Counted from the stretch's first letter, positions 55,199 through 63,075 are shown. The stretch: 64,000 bases of DNA from Cryobacterium sp. PAMC25264 (GCF_019443325.1 NZ_CP080383.1:806001-870000), one strand, 5' to 3'. The notes: generated from the letters alone by a model not told the origin. Numbers and translations: made by a program.

Positions 55199-56101
55199 TC
55201 AAAGGAATTTATTTGAATCGATGGGGAAGTTCTTGACCCCCGATCTGGGGGCGAAAGTTCTTAACTTATCTAGCGCCGCCAAGTTCCGGAGCCCGGAGAT
55301 TCGCAACAATTCCTGGGGTGGTGTGCCACCGACAAGGTGCTCCAGGAGCCAAGTGGCGCGCATCCGGGCGGGTCGAACATCCAGCTCTGTTCGAGCGCGC
55401 AACAGGAAATCCGTGACTTGCCCGGATGTGGCGCTGTGACGGCCGGGGCGAAACATCCAGTCATCCCATTGAAGCTCACCGAGGATCCGTCGGAGAGGTC
55501 GTTCCCACGCTGGACTAAGCGGAACGACCCGGGACCGTCCCTCCCACACGATCACATGAATTGCTCCAGTGCGGTCTATGTCAGAGACGCGAACGCCGAG
55601 GATCTCTCTCGCAGCCAGGCCGGCCCCGAGCCCGAGCGTCAACAATGCAATGGCGTCTCGCCGCCGGTGCTCGGTTCCTTGCGAGGTCGCCCAGCTGTGC
55701 AGCGCTGCGACCTCGTGAGCGGAGTACGGTGCTGTCGGTGCTGAACGCGGGATCGGTCGCTGACGGTCGGTAAGGCCGATTGGGTTGAGCACTCCGGTGA
55801 TAAGCGTGAGGGTCGCCCGGTGAGCGGCCTTGCTGCCTGTGGTGTAGGCCTTCATGCCGAGATTGACGTACTCCTCGATGGTGGTGCGACGGAAGATACG
55901 CTCGCGGTCCAAAGGGGTTCCGCGGCTCTGCCAGCACCAGAGCACGAATGCGGCAGTGGCGGGTGAAAGGGATCGGGCGTCGCGGCCAGATCCCGTGGTG
56001 GCGTCGGCCACAGCTTCGGTGACGAACGGTCCGATCACGTCCCAGTAAGGAAGGGCATTGATGGGGCGGTAGTCGTACTCCGTCAGGTCAAGGTCGGTCA
56101 T
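55199..56101 (-). CDS. Integrase-fold protein B, degenerate active site
   Basis: This 300-residue protein is paralogous to protein A: EVAALHSWATSQGTEHRRRD, GLGAGLAAREILGVRVSDID and PARMRATWLLEHLVGGTPPQ. The Arg I position is displaced (GLAARE instead of GLRXXE). The second arginine remains. The His residues and the nucleophile Tyr are absent (ISGLRNLAALDKLRTFAPRS). It starts at ATG 56101, overlapping the upstream small gene by 4 bases; an in-frame ATG at 56224 is less likely. It may bind DNA without cutting it. Confidence 0.62.
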   Translation of the reverse strand: MTDLDLTEYDYRPINALPYWDVIGPFVTEAVADATTGSGRDARSLSPATAAFVLWCWQSRGTPLDRERIFRRTTIEEYVNLGMKAYTTGSKAAHRATLTLITGVLNPIGLTDRQRPIPRSAPTAPYSAHEVAALHSWATSQGTEHRRRDAIALLTLGLGAGLAAREILGVRVSDIDRTGAIHVIVWEGRSRVVPLSPAWERPLRRILGELQWDDWMFRPGRHSATSGQVTDFLLRARTELDVRPARMRATWLLEHLVGGTPPQELLRISGLRNLAALDKLRTFAPRSGVKNFPIDSNKFL

Positions 56102-56400
56102 GGCCGCACCATCACTCGTGGAACGGCATCGATGCGGCTCACCGGTGTCGTCTCGCGAGTTGTGAGCCAGACGCCCGGCACGTTCAGGTTGATCATCAAG
56201 ACCATGGGCTGACCAACGTGACATCGGACGATCTCCAGGAGGTCGATGTCCGCACCGTCCTGTCGCAGGCGGAGACTTGACTGTGCGACCGAGCTGGTCA
56301 CGCGGCGAAGCAATCTCCGCTCGAGGTCAATCCAGTACCGAGTCCCGGACACCGTCGTAACGACGTAGCAGCCGGAGGCGTCATCGGCTAACGAATCCAT
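56098..56400 (-). CDS. Small paralogous protein S1
   Basis: This 100-residue protein has the pattern GCYVVTTVSGTRYWIDLERR, then DLLEIVRCHVGQPMVLMINL and PGVWLTTRETTPVSRIDAVP. Proteins S2 and S3 next door share this W/Y-T-T, IDL, EIV-x-C-x-VG and SIDA pattern, so the three arose by tandem duplication. It starts at ATG 56400 and its stop overlaps integrase-like B. I do not recognise the family. Confidence 0.6.
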   Translation of the reverse strand: MDSLADDASGCYVVTTVSGTRYWIDLERRLLRRVTSSVAQSSLRLRQDGADIDLLEIVRCHVGQPMVLMINLNVPGVWLTTRETTPVSRIDAVPRVMVRP

Positions 56401-56439
56401 CGTGCACTCCTTTGCGGGTGGTGAGGCCCACGTCACCGG

Positions 56440-56727
56440 TCAATCGGAAGGCGCTGGGTCGATGCTTTGGATGGTGCTGGAGAGGTGCCAGTAATGTTCG
56501 AGGTAATCCACCTCGTCGGGGTCAGGACTCATTAGCCAATACCCGCGAGCACCGACTGTGCAGTGCACGATCTCGAGGAGGGGTCGCGGGCGATCGTTGA
56601 CGGTTGGGCTGGAGCTTTCACCGGGAATGCGGGTGACAGTCATAGCGTCCAGATCAAACCGGTGTGTTGACCCACGCGTGGCCACATTCCACAGCCCGCC
56701 TTCCTGGCCCGTCAGCGTCACTGCCAT
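56440..56727 (-). CDS. Small paralogous protein S2
   Basis: This 95-residue protein begins MAVTLTGQEGGLWNVATRGS, followed by THRFDLDAMTVTRIPG, RPLLEIVHCTVGARGYWLMS, and a C-terminus LEHYWHLSSTIQSIDPAP. It is clearly closer to S3 than to S1. Its first 74 bases overlap the S3 3' end in another frame, which could be natural or reflect another base error. Function unknown. Confidence 0.6.
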   Translation of the reverse strand: MAVTLTGQEGGLWNVATRGSTHRFDLDAMTVTRIPGESSSPTVNDRPRPLLEIVHCTVGARGYWLMSPDPDEVDYLEHYWHLSSTIQSIDPAPSD

Positions 56728-57076
56728 CAGTTCGATCCTCCCGGGTGGGCACCGCTTGGATGCTGACGACGCGGCTGGAGCGTTGCCAGAAGTGCTCGAC
56801 GGTCTCAATATCGCTGCCTTCGGGACTGAGGAGCCAATACCCGCGCCGTCCGACCCGGCACTCCACGATCTCCTTGAGTGGGCGGCTGGCACCGTTTCCC
56901 AGCGCAAAGTCGGGGGAATCGGGGAACCGAGACCGGTCAACTGTCGAGGCGTCCAAATCGATCCGATATGTCGAGTCCTCCGTGGTGATCAGCCAGCAGC
57001 CGCCTTCGATGCCCCAGATGAAATCTCGCCCTTGTACGGGTTCCTCACGCTCTGAGTCAGGAGTTCTAGAAACCAT
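56654..57076 (-). CDS. Small paralogous protein S3
   Basis: This 140-residue protein has an acidic N-terminus, then WGIEGGCWLITTEDSTYRID, RPLKEIVECRVGRRGYWLLS, VEHFWQRSSRVVSIQAVP and a 28-residue tail over the S2 start. It is the first gene of a minus-strand operon running S3-S2-S1-integrase B-integrase A-DDE-like. I chose ATG 57076 (MVSRTPDSE); longer in-frame starts exist up to 57310 but would cross the divergent promoter region. Confidence 0.58.
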   Translation of the reverse strand: MVSRTPDSEREEPVQGRDFIWGIEGGCWLITTEDSTYRIDLDASTVDRSRFPDSPDFALGNGASRPLKEIVECRVGRRGYWLLSPEGSDIETVEHFWQRSSRVVSIQAVPTREDRTDGSDADGPGRRAVECGHAWVNTPV

Positions 57077-57267
57077 TTCGCGCCCCGTGTCTTCCAGTTC
57101 TGGTGGATTCCGGTCGAGGGTCCGGCCCGGTGGAGCTCTACCGTACGAAAATCCTGGGCCGCAATCCGCCGACTCAGAGACAACTCCATCCCCGAGTCCG
57201 GACCGGCGGCCCAACGTCGAAACGTGACTTGAGTTCACGCCTATGCTGCCAGCGGAACGGATATCTG

Positions 57268-57756
57268 ATGGAGGTGGAAATGGTCGCGACAGAGGGGCGG
57301 ACGGATTCACGAAATCCGCTGAGGCCTCAATCAGGAGCGAGCATTCTCAAGCGGGCCATGGCCGCGAACCCACAGACGGTTTCGCCCCAACTTGCGCGCA
57401 GCCTGCAGGCAACCGAGAACGTGTGGCGGAACATAGCTGAGGAGAATGGTTTGTTGACCAGTGGCCAGGTTGCTGCGCTCTTAGGCTCAAATCCATCGAA
57501 CCGGAAGCTTGCGTCGAGGATCCGGGCCGCGCGGCAGTTGGCGGGAGTGGTCCGAGGCAACGCCGTCCTGTATCCGGGCTTCCAGTTCGATCAGGCTCGC
57601 CGGATGGTCCTTCCTGTGATGGGGGATCTCATCCGGTTAGCAGATGCGAATGGGTGGCGTGAGGAAGACCTGCTGCTTTGGTTGTGTGCGCCGACCACGA
57701 GCTTCGGCTCTGACGACCGGCCCGTCGACCACCTCCACCAGCCGGAGGCCGTCTAG
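57268..57756 (+). CDS. MbcA/ParS-type (DUF2384-like) antitoxin-like protein without toxin partner
   Basis: This protein has 162 residues from ATG 57268; ATG 57280 is also possible. It contains ENGLLTSGQVAALLGSNPSN, SRIRAARQLAGVVRGNAVLY, PGFQFD, and LLLWLCAPTTSFGSDDRPVD with HLHQPEAV at the end. This C-terminal pattern resembles actinobacterial antitoxin-like proteins that partner RES-domain toxins. No RES gene lies nearby. It is transcribed divergently from the S3 operon across 191 bases, so it could be that operon's regulator. The assignment rests on pattern memory only. Confidence 0.55.
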   Translation: MEVEMVATEGRTDSRNPLRPQSGASILKRAMAANPQTVSPQLARSLQATENVWRNIAEENGLLTSGQVAALLGSNPSNRKLASRIRAARQLAGVVRGNAVLYPGFQFDQARRMVLPVMGDLIRLADANGWREEDLLLWLCAPTTSFGSDDRPVDHLHQPEAV

Positions 57757-57837
57757 GCGGCTGCGAAGGATCAGTTTGAGGCTCAATGGTGACGCCCTGG
57801 GCTCGCCCCGACGCAACGATTGGTCGCGAAAACAAAA

Positions 57838-57867
57838 CATCGCTCCTGCGAACTCTCAGGAGCGATG
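57838..57867. terminator. Tail hairpin of the second DDE-like unit
   Basis: An 11-bp stem (57838-57848 with 57857-57867) shares CATCGCTCCTG-type sequence and the preceding AAACAAAA stretch with the first unit's hairpin. It lies 65 bases past the second DDE-like stop and 82 past the antitoxin-like gene, so it may serve both. Confidence 0.7.
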
Positions 57868-57931
57868 CCTTGATGCGACTATGCAGTAGTTGAAATGCGG
57901 GCCCCGGGCCCGCTGAAGGTTCCGGCAGCTA

Positions 57932-59449
57932 TCACCGCAACAGTTGGGCTGGCTGACCGGCGGTCGCGGGGACATCCGGCGCTGGCGCCTGTGTCATGTC
58001 ATCGTAATTTCCTACGCTCTCGAAGGAGGCGATCTCCCGCAGGTTGTAGTTGGTGAGCAGGACTGTCACGAAGACCTGTGCGGCGGCAAAACCGCGCACT
58101 GCACGGTGGGACGATTTGCCCAGATTCTCTCGATGGCGGTTGGTGATTCCAGCAGTGAAGTTCTCTGCGGAGCTGCGTGCGTGGCTATGGAAGGCGTCCC
58201 ATTCGGCCGTTCCATACACGATGCCCTCGTATGAGCGAGTGCCGTCGTGCTCCTGGAAGGACATCGGTTTCCGGGAATCGATCAAGGACCACCCGTCCGT
58301 TTTGACAGGGATGTTTCTCTGGTCTGCTCCTCGGTCAACCGAGGGGGTGAGTTTTGGGGGAAACGCGGATTTGCCGAAACCGTCGCTCGGTGATTTCGCC
58401 CAGTATTGTGAATCCGCATAGGCGACAGCAGGGCTGAGGCCCGTTCCTAGAGCCGCGCGCAGCAGCGATGCGGCCTCTTCGGGGGCTCCGATGTTGGGCA
58501 TGCTCAGCGTCGCACTGATTGCCAGCTCGGGGAATCGGGCTTCCCCGGGGCGTCTCGAGTCGACACGCACCGCGACGTTTGCGGCCCAGCCCCACCCGAA
58601 GTCGTGCCGGCCGTTATCCTTTCGGTCAATCCACGAACCCGCGAAGATCTCAACGGGACCGGGACGCAATGTGAGTGGATCGGCGTCACGTTCGGTGGCT
58701 ACCTTCTGCGCGAGGGTTTTCTTGAGGTATCCGCGGCGAGTGGGTGAGGCCACGAAGGAGTCCTCGATGGCGAGGTCGATGTGGCTGGAGGATTGGCGCA
58801 GTAGAGGCTGCTGCTGCATGAAGGTCATGTGCAAGAAGCCTTCTGTGAACTCGTTGAGCCGTGTCCGCATCCGCTTTTCCCGGTCGGTGTCGTGCGCGTC
58901 CAAGGCAGCCTGAACCTCGGTGTGGGTGGCAGCAGTTCTGCGGCCCTGCGGGAACGGATCCATCGGGGCCAGCAAGCGGTGCACGGCGCGGGACGTGCGG
59001 CTGCGCCACTGTCCTCTCTCACCGAGGAAGTTTCCGACAACGTTGGACGGTTCGGGGAGGTCCAGAAGCGCGCGGGATTCCGCGGAGAGCTGGTATTGGA
59101 ACACATCAGCCAGAGACCTAATCCAGAGGGGGCTGTGGTGCCCGGCAAGCAACAGAAAACCGACCAGGACGGCACGGTCTGAGATGGACGCTGAGCTTGT
59201 CCAGGCGCTGGTGGACCTCGCATCTTGCTGCCTCCACGCTGCGAGTTTGTCGAGGACACCGGTCTGGACGACCCTGGACTCGGCCAGCGCAACTTCCTCC
59301 GCGCTGAAGCAGTGGTGCACACCGGCGGGGGCCGTCGGGTGTGTCTTTATGGCTGGCACGAATTCGCTGTCAGCGGTCATGATCGCGAACGCGTTGACGT
59401 CGAGGCTGGTGTCGGACTTGAGAATGTCGGTGAATCGGTTGTTTGTCAT
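57932..59449 (-). CDS. DDE-transposase-like protein, short form with integrase-A-like start
   Basis: This 505-residue paralog of the long form has TGVLDKLAAWRQQDARSTSA, the candidate Asp of IDLAIEDSFVASP, WGWAANVAVRVDSRRPGEAR, Asp of VAYADSQYWAKS, and Glu of HARSSAENFTAG. It ends with VRGFAAAQVFVTVLLTNYNL. The Cys insert of the long form is missing. The first 23 residues (MTNNRFTDILKSDTSLDVNA...) look like the integrase-A start (MPSKDRLNDTFLADSAT). The next Met (MTADSEF, 59380) matches the long form's start. This suggests an in-frame fusion left by deletion. Confidence 0.63.
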   Translation of the reverse strand: MTNNRFTDILKSDTSLDVNAFAIMTADSEFVPAIKTHPTAPAGVHHCFSAEEVALAESRVVQTGVLDKLAAWRQQDARSTSAWTSSASISDRAVLVGFLLLAGHHSPLWIRSLADVFQYQLSAESRALLDLPEPSNVVGNFLGERGQWRSRTSRAVHRLLAPMDPFPQGRRTAATHTEVQAALDAHDTDREKRMRTRLNEFTEGFLHMTFMQQQPLLRQSSSHIDLAIEDSFVASPTRRGYLKKTLAQKVATERDADPLTLRPGPVEIFAGSWIDRKDNGRHDFGWGWAANVAVRVDSRRPGEARFPELAISATLSMPNIGAPEEAASLLRAALGTGLSPAVAYADSQYWAKSPSDGFGKSAFPPKLTPSVDRGADQRNIPVKTDGWSLIDSRKPMSFQEHDGTRSYEGIVYGTAEWDAFHSHARSSAENFTAGITNRHRENLGKSSHRAVRGFAAAQVFVTVLLTNYNLREIASFESVGNYDDMTQAPAPDVPATAGQPAQLLR

Positions 59450-59453
59450 GAAT

Positions 59454-59468
59454 AGTACGTGTGCGGCG
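59454..59468 (-). promoter_or_regulatory. Shared 15-base leader word, copy 2
   Basis: It is identical to 55112-55126 and again exactly 4 bases before a start codon. GATCA words lie about 67 and 87 bases upstream of the ATG. Beyond them is an A/T-rich patch (59550-59580). The rest of the 285-base gap to 59734 holds nothing I recognise. Confidence 0.6.
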
Positions 59469-59734
59469 CTTTTCGCTACTCACGGGCTATCGGCTCATTT
59501 TCGTCAGCTCGCGCTGATCATTCATCGCTTAAATGCTGATCAAGCCGCAAGAAAAAATTTTCAAGAATTTTTGATTTCCTGGTCATCAGTCAGGAACTGG
59601 AGCCACTGAGTTGTTGATCGGGCGTATTTTCGGAGGTGCGGAGCGCAGCTTGGGGTGGCAGTGAACCTGATTAGTTAGCCCGGTCCTGAGACTGTGGCCG
59701 GGCGTACCTGGCGTGAATTGAGGTCTTTGCACAT

Positions 59735-60556
59735 CTACTCGTCTTCACCGGGCGGATCGGTGAATCGCACCGACAGTCGGGATGCGTAAAACGCTTCCCA
59801 ATCCACGCCGACGGGGAAAAGCTCATCAGCAGACGCTCGCAGGGGGTCGCCGGTGATGGTGAAATCTCCCTCTTCGGCCAGGACGACCAGGGCTTCGCGG
59901 ATGGACTGTGGATCTGCCAGCAGACTTTGGGCTAGCTCATTGATAGTTGTCGACAATGAGTTGACGTAGTCGGGTTGTTGTGGCTTAAATAGCGCGAGGA
60001 TCTGCTGTGACATTTCTTGGTGTAGGTGGCCCCAGCGAAGCTGAGCCTCCGTCTCGCGGCGCGATTCGCTCAAGGGAAGGACTTCCTCCGGCAACGGAGC
60101 GAGCGGATTAATGGAGTACTGACTATTGGCCAGCACAATAACCCGGGCAGCTGCCATGAAGTCCAGTAGATCGGCAAGGGTATGAGGAGTTGCCAGGCCT
60201 AGGTGCGAGCTGAAGTCCGCGAACTCGGCAATCTGTCGTGTCCACGTCGCTCGCGCCTGAGCGTTGACGACCTCAGCGCTAAGGACTGAGCTTTCTCCCT
60301 GGAGGGGTGTGCCCTCGGAGTGTTCATCGAGCTGGCGGAGTTCTTCCTGCGTGTATTCCAACGGAGGTTCCCATACCTCTGAGGTGAGACCGTCAGCCGT
60401 GTAAGGACTGTCTCTGAGTTCTTCGTCAATTTCTGCAGACGTAGCCGTCCCCTTCGCCGCCAGAAAGGACAATATCGCGATGGCTGAACTCGGTAAAAAC
60501 CGTTGCCAGCCGCTCTGGACGTAGACGAGGTTGAAGAGTGCCCAGGTTGCCTTCAT
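59735..60556 (-). CDS. Unknown 273-residue protein
   Basis: It begins MKATWALFNLVYVQSGWQRF and then LPSSAIAILSFLAAKGTATS, which could be a small winged-helix start. The middle is helical with many Glu and Leu. The C-terminus has FTITGDPLRASADELFPVGV and WEAFYASRLSVRF. There is no signal peptide or membrane segment. I do not recognise it. It stands alone between the recombinase region and the nuclease gene. Confidence 0.6.
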   Translation of the reverse strand: MKATWALFNLVYVQSGWQRFLPSSAIAILSFLAAKGTATSAEIDEELRDSPYTADGLTSEVWEPPLEYTQEELRQLDEHSEGTPLQGESSVLSAEVVNAQARATWTRQIAEFADFSSHLGLATPHTLADLLDFMAAARVIVLANSQYSINPLAPLPEEVLPLSESRRETEAQLRWGHLHQEMSQQILALFKPQQPDYVNSLSTTINELAQSLLADPQSIREALVVLAEEGDFTITGDPLRASADELFPVGVDWEAFYASRLSVRFTDPPGEDE

Positions 60557-60652
60557 GCCGACAGAGTAACCCCCAGTTCCAGTCCGGGAACCTTCTCACC
60601 CTCTTCTCCGTTTGATCACGTGGGAAGGGCCGAGCGTGTGCGGGCCATGACG

Positions 60653-61528
60653 TCAAATTCCCTGAAGGTGAACCCCTGACATGTCCGACAGCTCGGCCCA
60701 GAGTTCACGGTTACCAGTGTCTTTCCGCACATCGGAGACCGGCACCAACACGTCGGCGTCGGACAGGGCCACCAGGTCAAGGTCGGTCAGGCCGGCGATA
60801 TCCCTAATGGGCACTTGAAACGTGCGGTACGGGCCCAACGGGGGAGGAGTGCCCGTGATGAAGGCTTGCGCGCGGAGTGTGTCGAGGTCGAGATCGGACA
60901 GTTGCGGCCTTTGATCCAAGACGAACCCGGCCGCTTGAAGGACCGTGGCACCGTCGATTGTTGTCGTCCACGCCGCGATCTTCCAGAACGACTGGGGGAT
61001 CCCGACACCGCGATACACCGGATCGTCGGTTGAAAGCACGGGTGCGGTGAAGACGCTGATGCGGTTTCTGTTCCTGCGTGCGTAGGTGAGGATATGGTCC
61101 TCAAGGCCGAGCCAGAGTATTTTCGATTGGTTGAATGCGCCGGCTTGCGGGGCGGCATTTGTGTAAGCGAAAGTGTCAACGTTGGCCTGCTGGGCGGTCG
61201 AGGCGTCGCCCCACACCGGGTCCCGACGTCGGACGAGATGGCCGCGGTCCAGGTCATTGTTCGCGTATACAGCCTCCCCGGTCTGCTCGTTGATGGGGAT
61301 GCGGGAGTCGAGGTGCCACTCATCACCACGGCTAACGTCGACAAGCTGGTCGCCGTCGATGTTCACGCCAGTCACGAGTGCGAGGCGACGGACGGGCTCT
61401 AGAAGGACGGTGAAGTGTGTGTAGGGCAGGTCCCGAATGACGGTTCCTTCGGCCGGCATGGGCATCGGCACCTGCAAATCGAGGAAATCGGCGTGGTAGC
61501 CACCGGGGAGAGGGGTCGCAGCATTCAT
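60653..61528 (-). CDS. DNA/RNA non-specific endonuclease (DRGH type)
   Basis: This 291-residue protein is of the NUC1/Serratia-nuclease family. The catalytic motif is NNDLDRGHLVRRRDP, in which His acts as base. The metal-ligand region FAYTNAAPQAGAFNQSKILW with LGLEDHILTYARRN matches the family's TN..PQ...N...W..LE. No signal peptide is visible, which is unusual for secreted members. Its C-terminal 90 residues (DLDLDTLRAQAFITG onward) go beyond the usual core. I chose ATG 61528; an in-frame start at 61612 is possible. Confidence 0.82.
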   Translation of the reverse strand: MNAATPLPGGYHADFLDLQVPMPMPAEGTVIRDLPYTHFTVLLEPVRRLALVTGVNIDGDQLVDVSRGDEWHLDSRIPINEQTGEAVYANNDLDRGHLVRRRDPVWGDASTAQQANVDTFAYTNAAPQAGAFNQSKILWLGLEDHILTYARRNRNRISVFTAPVLSTDDPVYRGVGIPQSFWKIAAWTTTIDGATVLQAAGFVLDQRPQLSDLDLDTLRAQAFITGTPPPLGPYRTFQVPIRDIAGLTDLDLVALSDADVLVPVSDVRKDTGNRELWAELSDMSGVHLQGI

Positions 61529-61617
61529 GCCGAGAGCTAAGCAGCCGCAACTGACATTTGCGCCTCTGAAAGGTGTCGCACAACTAACCGTGAGCACTGA
61601 ACTTCCGGTCACAGGTT

Positions 61618-61720
61618 ATGCGACGTAGTTACGAGAACCGGCCTGCCTCGAGATTCAGGGATTTTCAGGGGAAATCCAGGTCAGTGCGATGCGACGTCTT
61701 GTATCCGTAGGGTTACGAGA
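61618..61720. repeat. Imperfect direct repeat in the nuclease-permease gap
   Basis: ATGCGACGT and GTTACGAGA occur one base apart at 61618-61636 and again at 61689-61697 and 61712-61720, separated by 14 bases. The gap 61529-61923 shows no gene. Its role is unknown; it may be a regulatory or recombination site. Confidence 0.4.
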
Positions 61721-61923
61721 CGCGTGACTACAAGCTCTGTGCCACCGGGTCGATGTGCCACAGAGCGATCACAGAGCACCGCCACGGACCGATCAACTCC
61801 ACACCGGTGGAGGCCGGCAGGTCCACCTCATGAGGGCAGCGGGCGAAGGCCCGTTGTCGTGTAAACGTGCCAGCGCTGCCACGGATGGACTTTCCTACCC
61901 CGAAGATCTGCTCTACTGGGAAC

Positions 61924-63075
61924 ATGGGGTCGTCGGGACGGCGGCAAAGCCGTCGAGCTGTTGTTGTTGCGACGGTCACGCCCCTCGCGTCGATCCTCGG
62001 ATCTGGGCTGCTGATCATCGTTCCTGTGTTGGAACGCACCCTTGGTGCACTGGCCGTTTTCGGAGCGGTCGCGATCTGCGCGGTCGCCTGGCTGATCGGG
62101 ACAGTCATCCGCCACAATGTGCTCGTCGTTGAACCTCTAAAGGGGGCCGGCAGCCTCGACCGGGCGACGCTACTGCTGGGGCGCATCGCTGACGCCACCA
62201 TCGTCGTCGCGTATATCATCTCGGTCGCGCTGTATCTGCGGATCATGGCTCAATACCTTGTGAGGTTTTTTGCATCGAGCGCACCGGACTTCCTCGAACC
62301 GTTGATCGCGTGCGTAGCGGTGGCGCTGATTGTCGCGCTCGGGATACTCCGTGGTTTCAGGGGACTAGAGAGACTAGATCGCGTCTCTGTCGTCGCCGTC
62401 CTCCTTCTCACCTTTGTTCTCGGTGCGGTGCTACTGTTCCACGACGGCTCGAGCCTGGTTGGTGGCGACCTGACAATGCCACCGGTGCCACGCATGAATC
62501 CGCTAGAAATCCTCCTGGTGCTCGGCGGGATCGTGATCACTGTCCAGGGCTTTGAGACCGTCCGCTACCTGGGCGACCAGTATGACGCCGTCGCGAGAGT
62601 GCGCGCATCACGGGTTGCGCAGATTATCTCGGCGTTCATCTACATCGGCTTCGTCGCCGTCGCGACCCCCGTCATGGGACTCGGCACCCCCGCAGGTGCC
62701 GACAGCACACTGTTGGACATCACCACCCGCATCGCACCATGGCTCGCACTCCCGCTGGTACTGTCCGCGGTTCTCAGCCAGTTCAGCGCGGCGATCGCGG
62801 ATACTGCCGCTGCCGACGGAAACCTTCGAGGCCTGAGCCGATGGTTCCATGGTCCACGGCCATACCTGATCAGTGGAGCAGCCGCTATCGCGATCGCCGC
62901 AACGGTGCCAACTTTTACGATCGTCGCCGTCGCCTCCCGCGCATTCGCTGCGTATTACGCAATTGAGGCCGTGATCGCGATGCGCACCTCGAACGGCTTC
63001 GCGCGCAAGAGTTTTTACGCTGTACTCGCGCTCCTCTTGGTCGCGATCGCACTGTTCGCCTTGCCTGCGTCATAG
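61924..63075 (+). CDS. APC-superfamily-like membrane transporter
   Basis: This 383-residue protein has about ten membrane segments. The first contains LASILGSGLLIIVPVLERTL, recalling the GSG helix break of amino acid permeases. Others include ADATIVVAYIISVALYLRIM, LIACVAVALIVALGILRGF, LVLGGIVITVQGFETVRYLG and ISAFIYIGFVAVATPVMGLG. It is shorter than typical APC members. The substrate is unknown. I chose ATG 61924. Confidence 0.65.
   Translation: MGSSGRRQSRRAVVVATVTPLASILGSGLLIIVPVLERTLGALAVFGAVAICAVAWLIGTVIRHNVLVVEPLKGAGSLDRATLLLGRIADATIVVAYIISVALYLRIMAQYLVRFFASSAPDFLEPLIACVAVALIVALGILRGFRGLERLDRVSVVAVLLLTFVLGAVLLFHDGSSLVGGDLTMPPVPRMNPLEILLVLGGIVITVQGFETVRYLGDQYDAVARVRASRVAQIISAFIYIGFVAVATPVMGLGTPAGADSTLLDITTRIAPWLALPLVLSAVLSQFSAAIADTAAADGNLRGLSRWFHGPRPYLISGAAAIAIAATVPTFTIVAVASRAFAAYYAIEAVIAMRTSNGFARKSFYAVLALLLVAIALFALPAS

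Noticed and set aside
56098..57756. RES-type toxin partner for the antitoxin-like gene
   Set aside because: Neither S1-S3 nor the genes to 60.5 kb show RES-domain features, and S1-S3 are too short.
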